DNA from: Gammaproteobacteria bacterium
GTDB taxonomy: Bacteria; Pseudomonadota; Gammaproteobacteria; Pseudomonadales; Porticoccaceae
Assembly (NCBI GenBank): GCA_003235325.1
Contig: QJWQ01000103.1
Span: 1 to 46,400 of the forward strand
Direction: 5' to 3'
Length of the DNA: 46,400 nt
Positions 17,159 to 28,565 of the stretch are shown here, piece after piece (position 1 is the stretch's first letter; each line of letters begins with the position of its first letter). Made by a program: the position numbers and the translations under genes. Below the pieces are notes generated by a model. The model searched no databases, was not told the DNA's origin, and saw only the letters and a program-made list of their open reading frames with translations.

Positions 17159-18390
17159 CGCAGAATTTCTGCCGGTCGGATCTTGCTGGCTTTCCAGGCC
17201 GGATACAATGTGGCCAGAAAATTGAGAAACAAGGCCACCATCACCACGGTAGCCACGTCTTCAAATCGAAGGTCTGAGGGGATGTAGTCGATGGGGTAGA
17301 CTTCGGTGACCAGAAATTGGTGGCCGAATATCTGTTCCAGCCAGACAACTATATCCGGAATATAAACTGCACCGGCGATACCCAGCAGGACACCCAGGAG
17401 GCTGCCAAAAAGTCCGATCAGAAAACCCTGAACCAGGAACACACCCAATATGCCACGATTACCGGCGCCCAGGGTTTTGAGAATGGCAATGGCCGGACGT
17501 TTCTCCACCACGGTCATCACCAGCATGGCGACGACATTGAAAACCGCCACCGCAATGATGAGGAACAACAGGAGTCCCACCAGGTTTCTCGACATTTTTA
17601 TCGCCTGGTACAGATTGCCATGGGTCTGGAACCAATCCATAAAACTGAATCCTGACGGCAGGACTCCGAGAAGCTGGTACCCGGTGTTGCGGACATCGAA
17701 GATATCAGCGGTACGCAACCTGAGCCCCTGGGGCAGGTCCCCCAGGCCAGTAACTTGCCCTGCGGCGCGGAGACTGATCAGGGCCATCTGGTTGTCTGCA
17801 GCGGTATGGGTGGCCAGGGAACCGGCAAATTCAAACACCCGGAAACTCGGCATCGACTGTCGACCACTGGTATCCAGACCTGGCACAATCAGGGTCAGTC
17901 TGTCTCCCGGGCTAACACCCAGTTTTTCTGCCAGGCTGGCAGACAATAACATTTTGTCCTGGTTGAGCCAGTCTGCCGTATCGACCGGCAAAACCGCTTT
18001 CAGGGCACTGTCGATAAAATCAGGCTGCAGGCCCTGGACTTCGACAGCCTGAACTTTCCCATGAAAATTAACCATGCCCTGGAAACGAGTAAAGGGTGTG
18101 GCTTCCAGCACGTTGTCATGTTCCATCACCCGTTCGGCCACTTGAGACCACTCCGGAATCCCTCCAGCGGCGAAAATCTGCAGGTGGGGAACGACACCGA
18201 GAATTCGCTGGCGCATTTCCCGATCAAATCCGTTCATAACCGACATGACCACTATCATCAGGGCGATACCGAGAATCAGCCCGGAAATGGCAAGGACCGA
18301 CACAAATGATGCCAGGCGATTACCGGAGCCGCTGGTGAAAAAGCGACGGCCGATATAGACAGGGTACAATTCAGGCAAGGGCCCCGTCAT
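17149..18390 (-). CDS. lolE: Lipoprotein-releasing ABC transporter permease (LolE by position)
   Basis: A 413-residue permease of the LolC/LolE family. One N-terminal helix (about 25-45, SFVSVLAISGLILGIALMI) is followed by a large periplasmic domain and three C-terminal helices. The sequence VMSVMNGFDREMRQRILG is shared with its paralogue 19170-20414. LolCDE extracts mature lipoproteins from the inner membrane and hands them to LolA. I call this LolE because it is third in the lolC-lolD-lolE order; the sequence alone does not separate LolC from LolE for me. ATG 18390 lies four bases after the lolD stop; a longer frame to 18531 would overlap lolD and adds atypical residues. Confidence 0.93.
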   Translation of the reverse strand: MTGPLPELYPVYIGRRFFTSGSGNRLASFVSVLAISGLILGIALMIVVMSVMNGFDREMRQRILGVVPHLQIFAAGGIPEWSQVAERVMEHDNVLEATPFTRFQGMVNFHGKVQAVEVQGLQPDFIDSALKAVLPVDTADWLNQDKMLLSASLAEKLGVSPGDRLTLIVPGLDTSGRQSMPSFRVFEFAGSLATHTAADNQMALISLRAAGQVTGLGDLPQGLRLRTADIFDVRNTGYQLLGVLPSGFSFMDWFQTHGNLYQAIKMSRNLVGLLLFLIIAVAVFNVVAMLVMTVVEKRPAIAILKTLGAGNRGILGVFLVQGFLIGLFGSLLGVLLGIAGAVYIPDIVVWLEQIFGHQFLVTEVYPIDYIPSDLRFEDVATVVMVALFLNFLATLYPAWKASKIRPAEILRYE

Positions 18391-18394
18391 CCAA

Positions 18395-19180
18395 TCAAGG
18401 CCCCTGTGCCAACGGAGAAGTGGCCATATCCCCGGCTTTTGCAATGGATACGGAGGCGAGGGCGCCGTGGGACAGGCGAAGAACACGATCCATTTTTGCC
18501 GCGACATCATGGTCGTGTGTGACAATGACAAAACTTGTCGCCAGTTCCCGGTTAAGATCCAGAATCAATGTCAATACGGTTTCGGCGGTGTCGGGATCAA
18601 GGTTGCCGGTCGGTTCGTCCATCAACACGCAGGTCGGACTCGTAGCCAGGGAGCGAGCTATGGCGACACGCTGCCTTTCGCCACCTGACAACGCCCCGGG
18701 CTTATGGTGCAGCCGATTTCCGAGACCCACCCGCTCCAGTAATTGCCGGCCGATACGCCGGGCGTCAGCCATTTTACTGCCACCGATCAGTACCGGCATG
18801 GCGACATTCTCGAGAGCGGAAAATTCTCCCAGCAGGTGGTGAAATTGATAGACGAATCCCAGGTGGCGGTTGCGCCACTGGGCCCGCCGGGATTCGTTCA
18901 TGCCGGCGATATCGGCGCCGTTCACCAGGATTGATCCTTCGCTGGGATCGTCCAGCCCCCCCAACAGATTGAGCAGGGTCGATTTGCCGGATCCGGAGGC
19001 ACCGATAATGGCAATTCGTTCACCGGCAATCACCGACAAATCCAGGTTGCCGAGAACCTCGACTGTGCGGGAGCCCTGCCGGTAGGCTTTGGCCACAGTT
19101 CTGGCGGCAAGAACCACCTTCCCCCTGGTCTGAGCGCCGGATGCAGGAGGAACCAGGTCCTCCGGGATTTTAGTGGTCAT
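18395..19180 (-). CDS. lolD: Lipoprotein-releasing ABC transporter ATPase LolD
   Basis: A 261-residue ABC ATPase that powers the LolCE permease. Walker A is GASGSGKST (60-68), the signature is LSGGERQRVAIARSL, Walker B is TCVLMDEPTGNLD, and the H-loop is VIVTHDHDVA. It is longer than E. coli LolD (233) through an N-terminal extension of about 20 residues before the conserved domain and a C-terminal tail. A start further inside is possible. It overlaps lolC by 11 bases and is followed by lolE after four. Confidence 0.96.
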   Translation of the reverse strand: MTTKIPEDLVPPASGAQTRGKVVLAARTVAKAYRQGSRTVEVLGNLDLSVIAGERIAIIGASGSGKSTLLNLLGGLDDPSEGSILVNGADIAGMNESRRAQWRNRHLGFVYQFHHLLGEFSALENVAMPVLIGGSKMADARRIGRQLLERVGLGNRLHHKPGALSGGERQRVAIARSLATSPTCVLMDEPTGNLDPDTAETVLTLILDLNRELATSFVIVTHDHDVAAKMDRVLRLSHGALASVSIAKAGDMATSPLAQGP

Positions 19181-20414
19181 AGCGAAGCACCTCTGCGGGC
19201 AGGATTCTTCCGGCGCGCCGGGCCGGATAAACCGTCGCCAGAAGACTGACCAGCGTAGCCACCGATGCGATTATCAGCACATCCAGGGCCTGCAATTCGG
19301 AAGGCAGGGAACTGATAAAATACAGACCTGGATCAAAAATATGGAAGCCGAACAGGGATTCTATCGTCGCCACGATATTTCCGATCCAGTGGGCCACCAC
19401 ACTCCCCACCACGACGCCGACAAAAACGCCGGAAACGCCCACGATGCTTCCCTGAACACGAAATATGGCAGCGATGGTGGATCCGGTCGCCCCAAGGGTT
19501 CGCAAAACAGCCATGTCCTTGCGCTTGTCAGCAACCATCAGGACCAGGCTGGCAACAATATTAAAAGCCGCTACACCGATGATGACGGTTAACAACAGTC
19601 CGACAACGGTTTTTTCCATTCTGATTGCCTGGAAAAGCGGCTGCATGGCCTGCTCCCACGTGGAAATCCGCACCGTTACCGGGAGTTTTTGACGTATTTC
19701 ACTGACCACTTTCCTGAGTTTAAAGGGATCGTCGAGCGAGAGACGGAGACCGTGTATCCGCGCACCCAACCGCAGTAACCGGGCGGCATCCTGTATGTGT
19801 AGAAACGCGATACCACTATCGACCTGGGCGCCGACCTGAAAGATACCTGTAACCCGCAGTCGTTTCACCCTGGGAAAGACACCGACCGGCGTTACCGTGA
19901 GTTCTGGCAGAGACAACATAAGGCTGTCGCCGGTCATGACATTGAGGGACCTGGCCAGCAGGCTGCCAATGATCACACCATATTCACCCGGCTTGAGGGC
20001 AGCCGTGGTGCCAGCAAGCATATGGTCCTCCAGGGTATGGACGATGCCGCTATCGTCGGGATCGATCCCCTGAATGCTAACGCCTTCCAGGGCCTTGCCG
20101 TAGGAGAGCATGCCCTGCCCTTCGACATAAGCCGTGATACCCTCAATACCCGGAATCCCCTCTAATCCGGATTTCAGATTTTGCCAGTCGATATTTTCTG
20201 TGTCGCTGCCAAGTGTGATATGCGGAATTATATTAAGTAGCCGGGTTTTGATTTCCCGATCAAAACCGTTCATTACCGACAACACCACGATCAAAGCCAT
20301 GACCCCGAGAGCCATGGCCAGGAATGAAAATCCGGAAACAAACGAAAAGAAACCCTCACTACGTTTGCTGCGGGTGTAGCGAAGGCCAATAAATAAAGGA
20401 AGGAAATGTGGCAT
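19170..20414 (-). CDS. lolC: Lipoprotein-releasing ABC transporter permease (LolC by position)
   Basis: A 414-residue permease homologous to 17149-18390. The N-terminal helix lies at about 22-45 (FFSFVSGFSFLAMALGVMALIVVLSVMNGFDRE in part), then comes a periplasmic domain, and three C-terminal helices follow. The conserved loop reads MADKRKDMAVLRTLGATGS and the C-terminus is YPARRAGRILPAEVLRYDH. Being first in the minus-strand order lolC-lolD-lolE, it is named LolC. It overlaps lolD by 11 bases. The gene is divergent from the small secreted protein at 20618, so its promoter should lie in the 203-base gap between them. Confidence 0.94.
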   Translation of the reverse strand: MPHFLPLFIGLRYTRSKRSEGFFSFVSGFSFLAMALGVMALIVVLSVMNGFDREIKTRLLNIIPHITLGSDTENIDWQNLKSGLEGIPGIEGITAYVEGQGMLSYGKALEGVSIQGIDPDDSGIVHTLEDHMLAGTTAALKPGEYGVIIGSLLARSLNVMTGDSLMLSLPELTVTPVGVFPRVKRLRVTGIFQVGAQVDSGIAFLHIQDAARLLRLGARIHGLRLSLDDPFKLRKVVSEIRQKLPVTVRISTWEQAMQPLFQAIRMEKTVVGLLLTVIIGVAAFNIVASLVLMVADKRKDMAVLRTLGATGSTIAAIFRVQGSIVGVSGVFVGVVVGSVVAHWIGNIVATIESLFGFHIFDPGLYFISSLPSELQALDVLIIASVATLVSLLATVYPARRAGRILPAEVLRYDH

Positions 20415-20545
20415 GGCGTGTTTTAGCCGATAACCCTGAAGGTGTGCGGGCGACCGGAGTCGAAGGCGATGTCGCCCTCTCGGAAAATTGAAGCCATAAC
20501 TCTGAATTCCATCACATTTTTTCTCGTGAACATGGCGGCTATGGA

Positions 20546-20576
20546 TTGTACTTTACGATTCATCCCTGTCTATAAT
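20546..20576 (+). promoter_or_regulatory. Candidate sigma-70 promoter for the gene at 20618
   Basis: A perfect TATAAT at 20571-20576 lies 42 bases before the ATG. TTGTAC at 20546-20551 is the best -35 candidate but its 19-base spacing is long; GTACTT at 20548 would give 17 bases with a poorer match. Confidence 0.55.
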
Positions 20577-20617
20577 CTCCACTTTCACCCGGACCACAAA
20601 CCCGAAAGGAACAAACC

Positions 20618-20941
20618 ATGGGATTACGTGAATTAACCTTGGTCATGACTTGTCTGTTGGCCTTGCCAGCGATTGCCGAAGTCGTGGTGATACCGGTGGG
20701 TCAACAGGCAGCAGAAAAGCAGTCACTTGAGCGCCCCCGCCGTGGCACCTCCAAGGAAAACGTCAGAAGCCGGTTTGGCGAGCCTCTCAGTATATCCGGT
20801 CCGGTAGGCGATCCCCCGATTACACGCTGGGAATACCAGAATTTTTCCGTTTATTTTGAGTACGACCTGGTTCTTCATTCCGTGTTAAAGCAGGAACCAC
20901 AGATGGATCCGGACACGGGCGCTGGTACTGTCGAGCCGTAA
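20618..20941 (+). CDS. Small secreted conserved hypothetical protein
   Basis: A 107-residue protein with a cleavable signal peptide (hydrophobic about 5-18, cleavage likely after PAIA). The mature part contains RRGTSKENVRSRFGEPLSI, a pattern resembling BamE/SmpA-type domains (T-x-x-x-V-x-x-x-F-G-x-P), followed by PPITRWEYQNFSVYFEYDLV. I do not assign a function. AAAGGA (20605-20610) seven bases before the ATG supports the start. It is divergent from lolC; a homologue next to lolE/lolC in Pseudomonas is sometimes labelled phosphodiesterase, for which I see no catalytic motif. Confidence 0.8.
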   Translation: MGLRELTLVMTCLLALPAIAEVVVIPVGQQAAEKQSLERPRRGTSKENVRSRFGEPLSISGPVGDPPITRWEYQNFSVYFEYDLVLHSVLKQEPQMDPDTGAGTVEP

Positions 20942-21002
20942 AATAGCTGTGTCTTGGTCCAACAGCAAACCAGCGTTGATACCTGCATGGCCCGGAATTC
21001 GG

Positions 21003-21095
21003 TCAGGACTGGATGTGAGTCAATAGGGAGTTGAAGCGATTCACCTCCTGAACCGTAAAACTGTTCAGGATCTTGAAGTTCCGTCCCAAGGACAT
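21003..21095 (-). CDS. Candidate 30-residue small ORF downstream of nqrM
   Basis: ATG at 21095 to TGA at 21003 encodes a 30-residue basic peptide (MSLGRNFKILNSF..., ending in THIQS). GGAACC lies just upstream as a weak ribosome binding site. The same frame is open for about 37 codons further upstream, back into nqrM, but without a start codon. It could be a small protein, a remnant of a longer gene, or chance. Nothing recognisable is encoded. Confidence 0.25.
   Translation of the reverse strand: MSLGRNFKILNSFTVQEVNRFNSLLTHIQS
21046..21070. repeat. 8-bp inverted repeat between convergent genes
   Basis: TCCTGAAC (21046-21053) and GTTCAGGA (21063-21070) are perfect inverted copies with a 9-base spacer. 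They lie in the 195-base gap between the secreted-protein gene and nqrM. A transcript could form a hairpin here from either side, but no T-run follows, so it is not a typical intrinsic terminator. Confidence 0.5.
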
Positions 21096-21136
21096 GCCGG
21101 TTCCGTTGCGGTTTGGCGTCTTGTCATCAAAGACTG

Positions 21137-21388
21137 TTATCGGTCCACGCGGCTGACCGATTTGGCACCGCTGGCATTGTAGGCAATCCCGACAACCGGA
21201 CCTTCCCGTTTTTCATCACACTTGGCAGGGTCATCACCACAGATATCACAAACGTAATTTTTTTCACCCAGTGCCGCCCCGACGCCACCGCAGGATCCCT
21301 TTATGGGCTTTCGTCCCATGATTACACCAATTGCCATTGCAGAAATGATGAATAACATGACAAACAGTGAAATCACAAATATCTGCAT
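21137..21388 (-). CDS. nqrM: Na+-NQR maturation protein NqrM
   Basis: An 83-residue protein with one N-terminal membrane helix (about 3-25) and the NqrM cysteine pattern: Cys in GSCGGVGA, then C-x2-C in YVCDICGDDPAKC and a fourth Cys. NqrM is required for assembly of Na+-NQR, probably by delivering iron for the intramembrane Fe site between NqrD and NqrE. The position directly after apbE (18 bases) at the end of the nqr operon is as expected. The C-terminal tail after KCDE is unlike the tails I know and may be variable. Confidence 0.93.
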   Translation of the reverse strand: MQIFVISLFVMLFIISAMAIGVIMGRKPIKGSCGGVGAALGEKNYVCDICGDDPAKCDEKREGPVVGIAYNASGAKSVSRVDR

Positions 21389-21406
21389 TAGTCTTCCCCG
21401 TAAAAA

Positions 21407-22480
21407 TTACTTTTTCCCGTCCAGGTTTTCTCCGTGCAGATAACCGGCGAAGGCACGGCTGTACTGCTCCTGAAAACCACTCCCGCCTTTGACCACAAAA
21501 AAAGCAGCTATATCCTCGGCATCCGCCAGCGCCTTCGCCTTGTTGACCCCCATGACCATGAACGCTGTTGCCAGTCCATCGGCCTCGGCTGAGGTTTTGC
21601 GAACCACCGTCACGGAGGCCAGGTTGTGTTCTATCGGTTTTCCCGTCAGTGGATCGATGGTGTGGGAAAAGCGCTTGCCATCCTTTTCAAAGTAATTTCG
21701 GTAGTCGCCGGAGGTTGCCAGCCCTTCTTCGGTTATGGACACAATCCGCTGCACAGCACCCAGTTCATTTACCGGCGCTTCAATGGCAATTTGCCAGGGC
21801 TTCTCCTGGGCATTGAGGCCAGAAAGCCGAAGTTCGCCGCCAATTTCAACCATGTGATTGCCAAATTTTCTGTCAGTCAACAACTCACTGACTCTGTCAA
21901 CCGCATACCCCTTGGCAATCGCTGACAAATCCACCGTCAGGGCATGCAAACGGGTGATTGTTTTGCTTTCCCTGTCTATCGCAATTTTGTCAAAACCAAT
22001 ATCTGCCAACAGTTCCTGGATAGCTGCATCCTCTGGCACCTGGTCATTGCCCTGTGTCGGGCCAAAGCCCCAGAGATCGACGAGCGGGCCGACGGTGGGA
22101 TCAAATGCGCCACTACTCAGGCGATAGATATCCCGGGCCATGATCATCACCTCAAGAAAAGCGTCAGATGCCGGAAAGACCTTGCCAATTGGCCAGTGAC
22201 TGAAACGATTGATTTCCGAGTCGGGAATATAGGTGCTCATGGATTGATTGATGTCGGCAAGCAGGCTGTCGATGTCAGACTGTAATGCCGGGGCTTCCGC
22301 TGTCTTCGACGACACGACCTTCACATGGTAGGTGGTACCCATCGTTGCTCCGGACAGGGCAATGACACCAGTATCCCGCTGACAACCAACCAGACTTGAA
22401 CATAACATCAACACAAACAAAAACGAGGCCAATGGCCCCGTTCTTGTAGCGATACAAAAAATTCTAACCACCAAAATCAT
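21407..22480 (-). CDS. apbE: FAD:protein FMN transferase (lipoprotein)
   Basis: A 357-residue protein that transfers FMN from FAD to a threonine of NqrB and NqrC. It has a lipoprotein signal ending in the lipobox L-V-G-C (Cys33), so it should be anchored in the membrane and act in the periplasm. Family motifs are [34 protein letters not shown] and [12 protein letters not shown]. Start choice: ATG 22480 overlaps nqrF by 17 bases and supplies arginines before the hydrophobic core. A start nearer the core (for example TTG in PLASF) is possible. An intrinsic terminator hairpin lies inside this 5' region at 22423-22441, which bears on both expression and start. Confidence 0.93.
   Translation of the reverse strand: MILVVRIFCIATRTGPLASFLFVLMLCSSLVGCQRDTGVIALSGATMGTTYHVKVVSSKTAEAPALQSDIDSLLADINQSMSTYIPDSEINRFSHWPIGKVFPASDAFLEVMIMARDIYRLSSGAFDPTVGPLVDLWGFGPTQGNDQVPEDAAIQELLADIGFDKIAIDRESKTITRLHALTVDLSAIAKGYAVDRVSELLTDRKFGNHMVEIGGELRLSGLNAQEKPWQIAIEAPVNELGAVQRIVSITEEGLATSGDYRNYFEKDGKRFSHTIDPLTGKPIEHNLASVTVVRKTSAEADGLATAFMVMGVNKAKALADAEDIAAFFVVKGGSGFQEQYSRAFAGYLHGENLDGKK
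22411..22441 (-). terminator. Intrinsic terminator between nqrF and apbE, inside the apbE leader
   Basis: On the minus strand ACGGGGCC (22441-22434), loop ATT, and GGCCTCGT (22430-22423) form an 8-bp GC-rich stem with one G-U pair. It is followed by the T-rich stretch TTTTGTTTGTGT (22422-22411). This is a good intrinsic terminator 23 bases after the nqrF stop, and it lies within the apbE signal-peptide codons if apbE starts at 22480. It could partly end nqr transcription so that less apbE-nqrM is made. Confidence 0.75.
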
Positions 22481-23687
22481 CCAGGTAGATTCTGTCGCGT
22501 TCCACACCGAGGTCGATCAACATTTTGATCACCGCCGAGTTCATCATGGGTGGTCCGCACATATAGTATTCACAATCTTCGGGTGCCTCATGGTCTTTCA
22601 GGTAATTTTCGTAGAGAACATTGTGTATAAAGCCAGTGTAACCGGTCCAGTTGTCTTCCGGTTGCGGGTCTGATAGCGCCAGGTGCCAGACGAAATTTTC
22701 GTTTTCTGAAGCCAGGGTATCGTACTCATCGACATAAAAGCACTCCCGCAAGCTGCGTGCACCGTACCAGAAAGTGATTTTTCGCTTGGATTTAAGTCTT
22801 CTCAATTGGTCGAAAATATGTGACCGCATGGGTGCCATACCGGCTCCGCCACCGATGAATACCATTTCATTGTCGGTATCCTTGGCAAAAAACTCGCCGA
22901 AGGGACCATAGACCGTAATCTTGTCTCCAGGTTTCAGGTTGAAAACAAAAGACGACATTTTTCCTGGAGGGATTCCCTGAGCACCGGGGGGAGGTGTGGC
23001 GATACGGATATTGAATTTGACGATGCCCCGCTCCTCGGGATAGTTGGCCATTGAGTAGGCGCGAATGACCGGCTCAGTGGTTTTGGCTTCCAGTTTGAAG
23101 AAACCAAAGCGCTCCCAATCGCCACGGAATTTTTCCTCGATGTCAAAGTCGCTGAATTTGACATGGTAAGGCGGAGCCTCCAGTTGAACATAGCCTCCGG
23201 CACGGAAATCAACGTTTTCACCCTCAGGCAGCCGCAGTGTCAACTCCTTGATAAAGGTCGCAACATTGGGATTGGAATCAACACTGCATTCCCATTGCTT
23301 GACACCGAAAACGTCTTCCGGCACCTCAATTTTCATGTCCTGTTTGACCGGGGTCTGACAGGATAAACGCCAGCCTTCCTTAGCTTCCCGTCGGGTGAAG
23401 TGGGATTCTTCAGTCGGCAGCATGGCGCCACCACCCTCGAGCACAATGCATTTGCACTGGGCGCAACTGCCACCACCGCCACAGGCGGAAGGAAGGAAAA
23501 GACCGGCGGTGGACAAGGTCTGCAGCAATTTGTCACCTGCCGCCACAGTAATGGTTTTTTCACCGTTGATATCAATCTGGACATCACCGCTGCTGACGAG
23601 TTTGGCTCGAGCGCTGAGGATAATGCCGACCAGCGCCAGCACCACTGCGGTGAACATTCCTACGCCAAGGATAATTTCAAGATTCAT
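22464..23687 (-). CDS. nqrF: Na+-NQR subunit F (NADH dehydrogenase, 2Fe-2S and FAD)
   Basis: A 407-residue subunit that oxidises NADH and passes electrons via FAD and a 2Fe-2S centre. An N-terminal membrane helix (about 5-25) is followed by a ferredoxin domain with the cluster cysteines in [13 protein letters not shown] and a fourth near LSCQTP. The FAD-binding motif is [11 protein letters not shown], and the NADH domain shows [12 protein letters not shown] and [12 protein letters not shown]. The C-terminus DDFGG is typical. Length equals the usual 407-408. It is the last structural nqr gene before apbE. Confidence 0.98.
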   Translation of the reverse strand: MNLEIILGVGMFTAVVLALVGIILSARAKLVSSGDVQIDINGEKTITVAAGDKLLQTLSTAGLFLPSACGGGGSCAQCKCIVLEGGGAMLPTEESHFTRREAKEGWRLSCQTPVKQDMKIEVPEDVFGVKQWECSVDSNPNVATFIKELTLRLPEGENVDFRAGGYVQLEAPPYHVKFSDFDIEEKFRGDWERFGFFKLEAKTTEPVIRAYSMANYPEERGIVKFNIRIATPPPGAQGIPPGKMSSFVFNLKPGDKITVYGPFGEFFAKDTDNEMVFIGGGAGMAPMRSHIFDQLRRLKSKRKITFWYGARSLRECFYVDEYDTLASENENFVWHLALSDPQPEDNWTGYTGFIHNVLYENYLKDHEAPEDCEYYMCGPPMMNSAVIKMLIDLGVERDRIYLDDFGG

Positions 23688-23722
23688 GATGTTTCTCTAC
23701 CCCTTTGGACGTTTGCAGATTA

Positions 23723-24340
23723 TTAAAGGTCGATACCGCCGAAAGACATAAATCCCAGGGACATTAAGCCAACGGTGATAAAGGTAATACCCAGTCCCTG
23801 AAGCCCTTTTGGGACATCACTGTATTTCAGTTTTTCCCTGATACCGGCCAGTGCCGTGATGGCAAACGCCCAGCCGAGACCGGAGCCCAGGCCGAATACA
23901 GTACTCTCGCCAAGGTTATAGTCTCTTTCGACCATAAACAGGGATGCACCCATGATCGCGCAGTTGACTGTGATCAGGGGCAGAAAAACTCCCAGGGCGT
24001 TGTAGAGTGCAGGTACAAACTTGTCGAGAAACATCTCCATGATCTGCACGATGGCAGCAATTACCCCTATGTAGCTGAGCAAACCCAGGAAGCTCAAATC
24101 CACGGATTTCAGGGATTCAACACCGGTCCACGACAGGGCGCCCTCAGACAACAGGTAAGTAAAGATCAGATTGTTGACCGGAACGGTGACGGTCAGCACC
24201 ACCACCACAGCGATGCCAAGTCCAAGGGCAGCCTCCACTTTCTTGGAGATGGCGATGAAGGTACACATCCCGAGGAAAAAGCTCAGGGCCATATTCTCGA
24301 TGAATATCGATCGTATCAGCAGGCTTAAATAGTGTTCCAT
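23723..24340 (-). CDS. nqrE: Na+-NQR subunit E
   Basis: A 205-residue membrane subunit with six helices, homologous to RnfA. With NqrD it forms the intramembrane iron-binding pair; the conserved Cys residues are in LGMCTFIA and VNCAIMGAS. It is encoded with a stop-start overlap (TGATG) with nqrD, which suggests translational coupling and equal amounts of both subunits. Confidence 0.97.
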   Translation of the reverse strand: MEHYLSLLIRSIFIENMALSFFLGMCTFIAISKKVEAALGLGIAVVVVLTVTVPVNNLIFTYLLSEGALSWTGVESLKSVDLSFLGLLSYIGVIAAIVQIMEMFLDKFVPALYNALGVFLPLITVNCAIMGASLFMVERDYNLGESTVFGLGSGLGWAFAITALAGIREKLKYSDVPKGLQGLGITFITVGLMSLGFMSFGGIDL

Positions 24341-24987
24341 CAGGCAACCTCCCCCACAGATGTGTTGGGTGACATCTTGAATTCGGCTTTCTCAACCTGT
24401 TGCGGCTTATAGGCCCGAATCCCCCAGATAATCAGGCCGATAAGAAAAAAGGCGCTGGGGGGCAACAGTAGCATGCCGTTAGGCACATACGCATCGGGCA
24501 TAATTTCAAATCCCAGCAATTTACCTGAACCAAAGAGTTCGCGAATAACCGCCAGGCTGATCAGCATGGCGCTGTAGCCCAGGCCGTTACCGATACCGTC
24601 CAGGAAACTGGGAATTGGTGGATTCTTCATCGCAAAGGCCTCGGCCCGACCCATGACGATACAGTTGGTGATGATCAGTCCCACGAATACCGACAATTGC
24701 TTGCTGATACTGTAAGCAACCGCTTTAAGTATCTGGTCTACCACAATAACCAGCGATGCAATAATGATCATCTGGACGATGATACGAATACTGCCGGGAA
24801 TATGATTGCGTATCACCGACACAAACATGTTCGAGAAGGCTGTCACCAGGGTCAGGGCTATACACATCACCAGGGAAACCTGAAGGCTCGAGGTTACCGC
24901 CAGAGCGGAGCAGATTCCCAGTATCTGCAAGGCAATAGGATTATTGTCAAGTATGGGTTTTAGCAGAATATCTTTTGTCTTAGCCAT
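24340..24987 (-). CDS. nqrD: Na+-NQR subunit D
   Basis: A 215-residue membrane subunit homologous to RnfE and to NqrE, with six helices. The conserved cysteines are in LGICSALA and [14 protein letters not shown]. It pairs with NqrE around the iron centre in the membrane. It starts two bases after nqrC ends and overlaps nqrE by one base. Confidence 0.97.
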   Translation of the reverse strand: MAKTKDILLKPILDNNPIALQILGICSALAVTSSLQVSLVMCIALTLVTAFSNMFVSVIRNHIPGSIRIIVQMIIIASLVIVVDQILKAVAYSISKQLSVFVGLIITNCIVMGRAEAFAMKNPPIPSFLDGIGNGLGYSAMLISLAVIRELFGSGKLLGFEIMPDAYVPNGMLLLPPSAFFLIGLIIWGIRAYKPQQVEKAEFKMSPNTSVGEVA

Positions 24988-24989
24988 GA

Positions 24990-25760
24990 TCAGGCCTCCT
25001 CTGCTCTGAGATTAGTCAGAAATCCCGCGTAGCCATTTTGGCCCATCCAAAAGTGGATGAGGTTGTCTACGCCTTTGCTGGTCAGTGTTGCCCCGGACAA
25101 GCCATCGACCTGGTAGACTGCCGCGGGACTGCTGCCATCTACTGATCCCTTGATGACAGAAAGCTTGGCCTCACCGTCTGCATAGACTTTCTTGCCGATC
25201 CACTTGGCTTTCCATTCGGGATTGTCCACTTCGCCGCCCAGGCCAGGAGTTTCCGCGTGCTCGTAGAAACCGAGGCCAGCCACGGTGTTCATATCAGATT
25301 CCAGTGCCAGGAATCCATACAGGGTTGACCAGAGCCCATATCCCTTGATTGGCAGTATGACTTTCTCGATGCCAGAGGGTCCGGATACCAGATAGACCGT
25401 CGCGTACTTGACCCTGCGACCAATCTTGGCAATATCCTGCTCGCCGCTGAGTTTTTCAGAAAGGGACGGATCCTTGGCCGCTTTTCTTTGATCATAGGAA
25501 CCCGCATCGACTGCGTCAGTGAAACGTCCGGTATCCAGATCGACAATCCGGGTTTGGACATTGGCAAACTGCTCCTCAACACTCCGATTCTCATCCAACA
25601 GGCCGGCTGCGCGCAGTATATTAGCCTTTTTGTCCAGTTCCTTGTTGGCCTGTTGTGCCGGTCGCAACAGCACAGCAGCCGAGGAAACCACCACCGAACA
25701 AACGATACAAAGCGCCAGCGCCACGATCAGGGTATGTTTTGTACTTTCATGACTGGACAC
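24990..25760 (-). CDS. nqrC: Na+-NQR subunit C (covalent FMN)
   Basis: A 256-residue subunit with an N-terminal membrane helix and a periplasmic FMN-binding domain. The FMN attachment motif is SGAT (222-225) within [10 protein letters not shown], with Thr225 as acceptor, the same position as in Vibrio cholerae NqrC. ApbE, encoded downstream, should attach the flavin. GTG 25760 is chosen over a start at 25799 because AGGAGG lies seven bases before it and the resulting length matches the family. It overlaps nqrB by 14 bases. Confidence 0.97.
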   Translation of the reverse strand: MSSHESTKHTLIVALALCIVCSVVVSSAAVLLRPAQQANKELDKKANILRAAGLLDENRSVEEQFANVQTRIVDLDTGRFTDAVDAGSYDQRKAAKDPSLSEKLSGEQDIAKIGRRVKYATVYLVSGPSGIEKVILPIKGYGLWSTLYGFLALESDMNTVAGLGFYEHAETPGLGGEVDNPEWKAKWIGKKVYADGEAKLSVIKGSVDGSSPAAVYQVDGLSGATLTSKGVDNLIHFWMGQNGYAGFLTNLRAEEA

Positions 25761-26952
25761 GGGCAAGCCTCCTCTTGATATTGGCCTGAACCACGACATG
25801 GTCTATCAGGGGTGCGAAAAGATTGCCAAACAGGATTGCCAGCATCATTCCCTCGGGAAATGCAGGATTTACCACCCGAATCAATACCACCATTACCCCG
25901 ATCAGTACCCCGAACCAGATTTTTCCGGTATCGGTCATTGAAGCAGAAACCGGGTCTGTGGCCATGAAAATCATGCCAAAGGCAAAACCGCCAACCGTCA
26001 TATGCCAGTACCAGGGCATGGCAAACATCTGGTTCGAATCACTTCCGACCAGGTTGAACAACGTGGATAGGGCAAACATGCCCAGCATGACCCCGGCGAC
26101 AATTCGCCACGAAGCAATTTTGGTCACCAGCAACAGGGCACCGCCGATAAAAATGGCCAGGGTCGATACTTCGCCGACCGAGCCCTGAATATTGCCCAGG
26201 AATGTGTCCATCCAGGTCATGTGGCTTTGTAAAGCTGCCATACCGTCACTGGCTACGATGGACAGGGCCGTTGCACCGGTATAACCGTCGACCGCAGTCC
26301 AGACCGCATCCCCGGACATCGCCGCCGGGTAGGCAAAAAACAGGAAAGCTCGACCTGTGAGCGCCGGATTCAGGAAATTTTTGCCGGTGCCGCCGAAGAC
26401 TTCCTTGCCGATGACGACGCCGAAGCTGATGCCCAGGGCAACCATCCACAGGGGCACATCTGGCGGACAGGTCAGGGCAAAGAGGATGGAGGTGACAAAA
26501 AAGCCCTCGTTGACCTCATGGCCTCTGACCATGGCAAACAGCACTTCCCAGAATCCGCCGATAATGAAGGTGACGGCGTAAATGGGAATGAAGTACACGG
26601 CTCCGTACCAGAAACAATCCCAGATACTATTCGGATCATGACCGGCAAGCAGAGTAATCAGTGGACCATGCCAGCCTTCAATACTGGTGGCACCCATGCC
26701 CGCCAGTATGGTATTGGCTTGAAAACCCAGGTTGTACATGCCGTAAAACATGGCCGGAAAGGCGGCGAGCCAGACGGTGATCATCACCCGTTTAAGGTCG
26801 ATACCGTCCCTGACATGGGCTGCATTCTTGGTCACATCCGGGGGAGAATAGAAAATGGTGTCCACTGCTTCATACAGCGCATACCACTTTTCATATTTGC
26901 CTCCTTTGTGAAACAGGGGAGCCAAATCTTCAAGATATTTTTTCAGTCCCAT
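25747..26952 (-). CDS. nqrB: Na+-NQR subunit B (covalent FMN, riboflavin)
   Basis: A 401-residue polytopic subunit that forms the main Na+ path. The FMN-attachment motif TGAT lies at 225-228 ([10 protein letters not shown]), with Thr228 as the likely acceptor. The family N-terminus [14 protein letters not shown] and the stretch [28 protein letters not shown] are clear. It starts five bases after nqrA ends. Confidence 0.98.
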   Translation of the reverse strand: MGLKKYLEDLAPLFHKGGKYEKWYALYEAVDTIFYSPPDVTKNAAHVRDGIDLKRVMITVWLAAFPAMFYGMYNLGFQANTILAGMGATSIEGWHGPLITLLAGHDPNSIWDCFWYGAVYFIPIYAVTFIIGGFWEVLFAMVRGHEVNEGFFVTSILFALTCPPDVPLWMVALGISFGVVIGKEVFGGTGKNFLNPALTGRAFLFFAYPAAMSGDAVWTAVDGYTGATALSIVASDGMAALQSHMTWMDTFLGNIQGSVGEVSTLAIFIGGALLLVTKIASWRIVAGVMLGMFALSTLFNLVGSDSNQMFAMPWYWHMTVGGFAFGMIFMATDPVSASMTDTGKIWFGVLIGVMVVLIRVVNPAFPEGMMLAILFGNLFAPLIDHVVVQANIKRRLARVQS

Positions 26953-26957
26953 GCTGA

Positions 26958-28565
<1,608 letters not shown>

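Noticed and set aside
21137-21220. Cys-rich C-x2-C-x2-C-x2-C frame overlapping the end of nqrM
   Set aside because: It looked like a zinc-binding motif, but there is no start codon in that frame and the nqrM frame explains the DNA; treated as coincidence.
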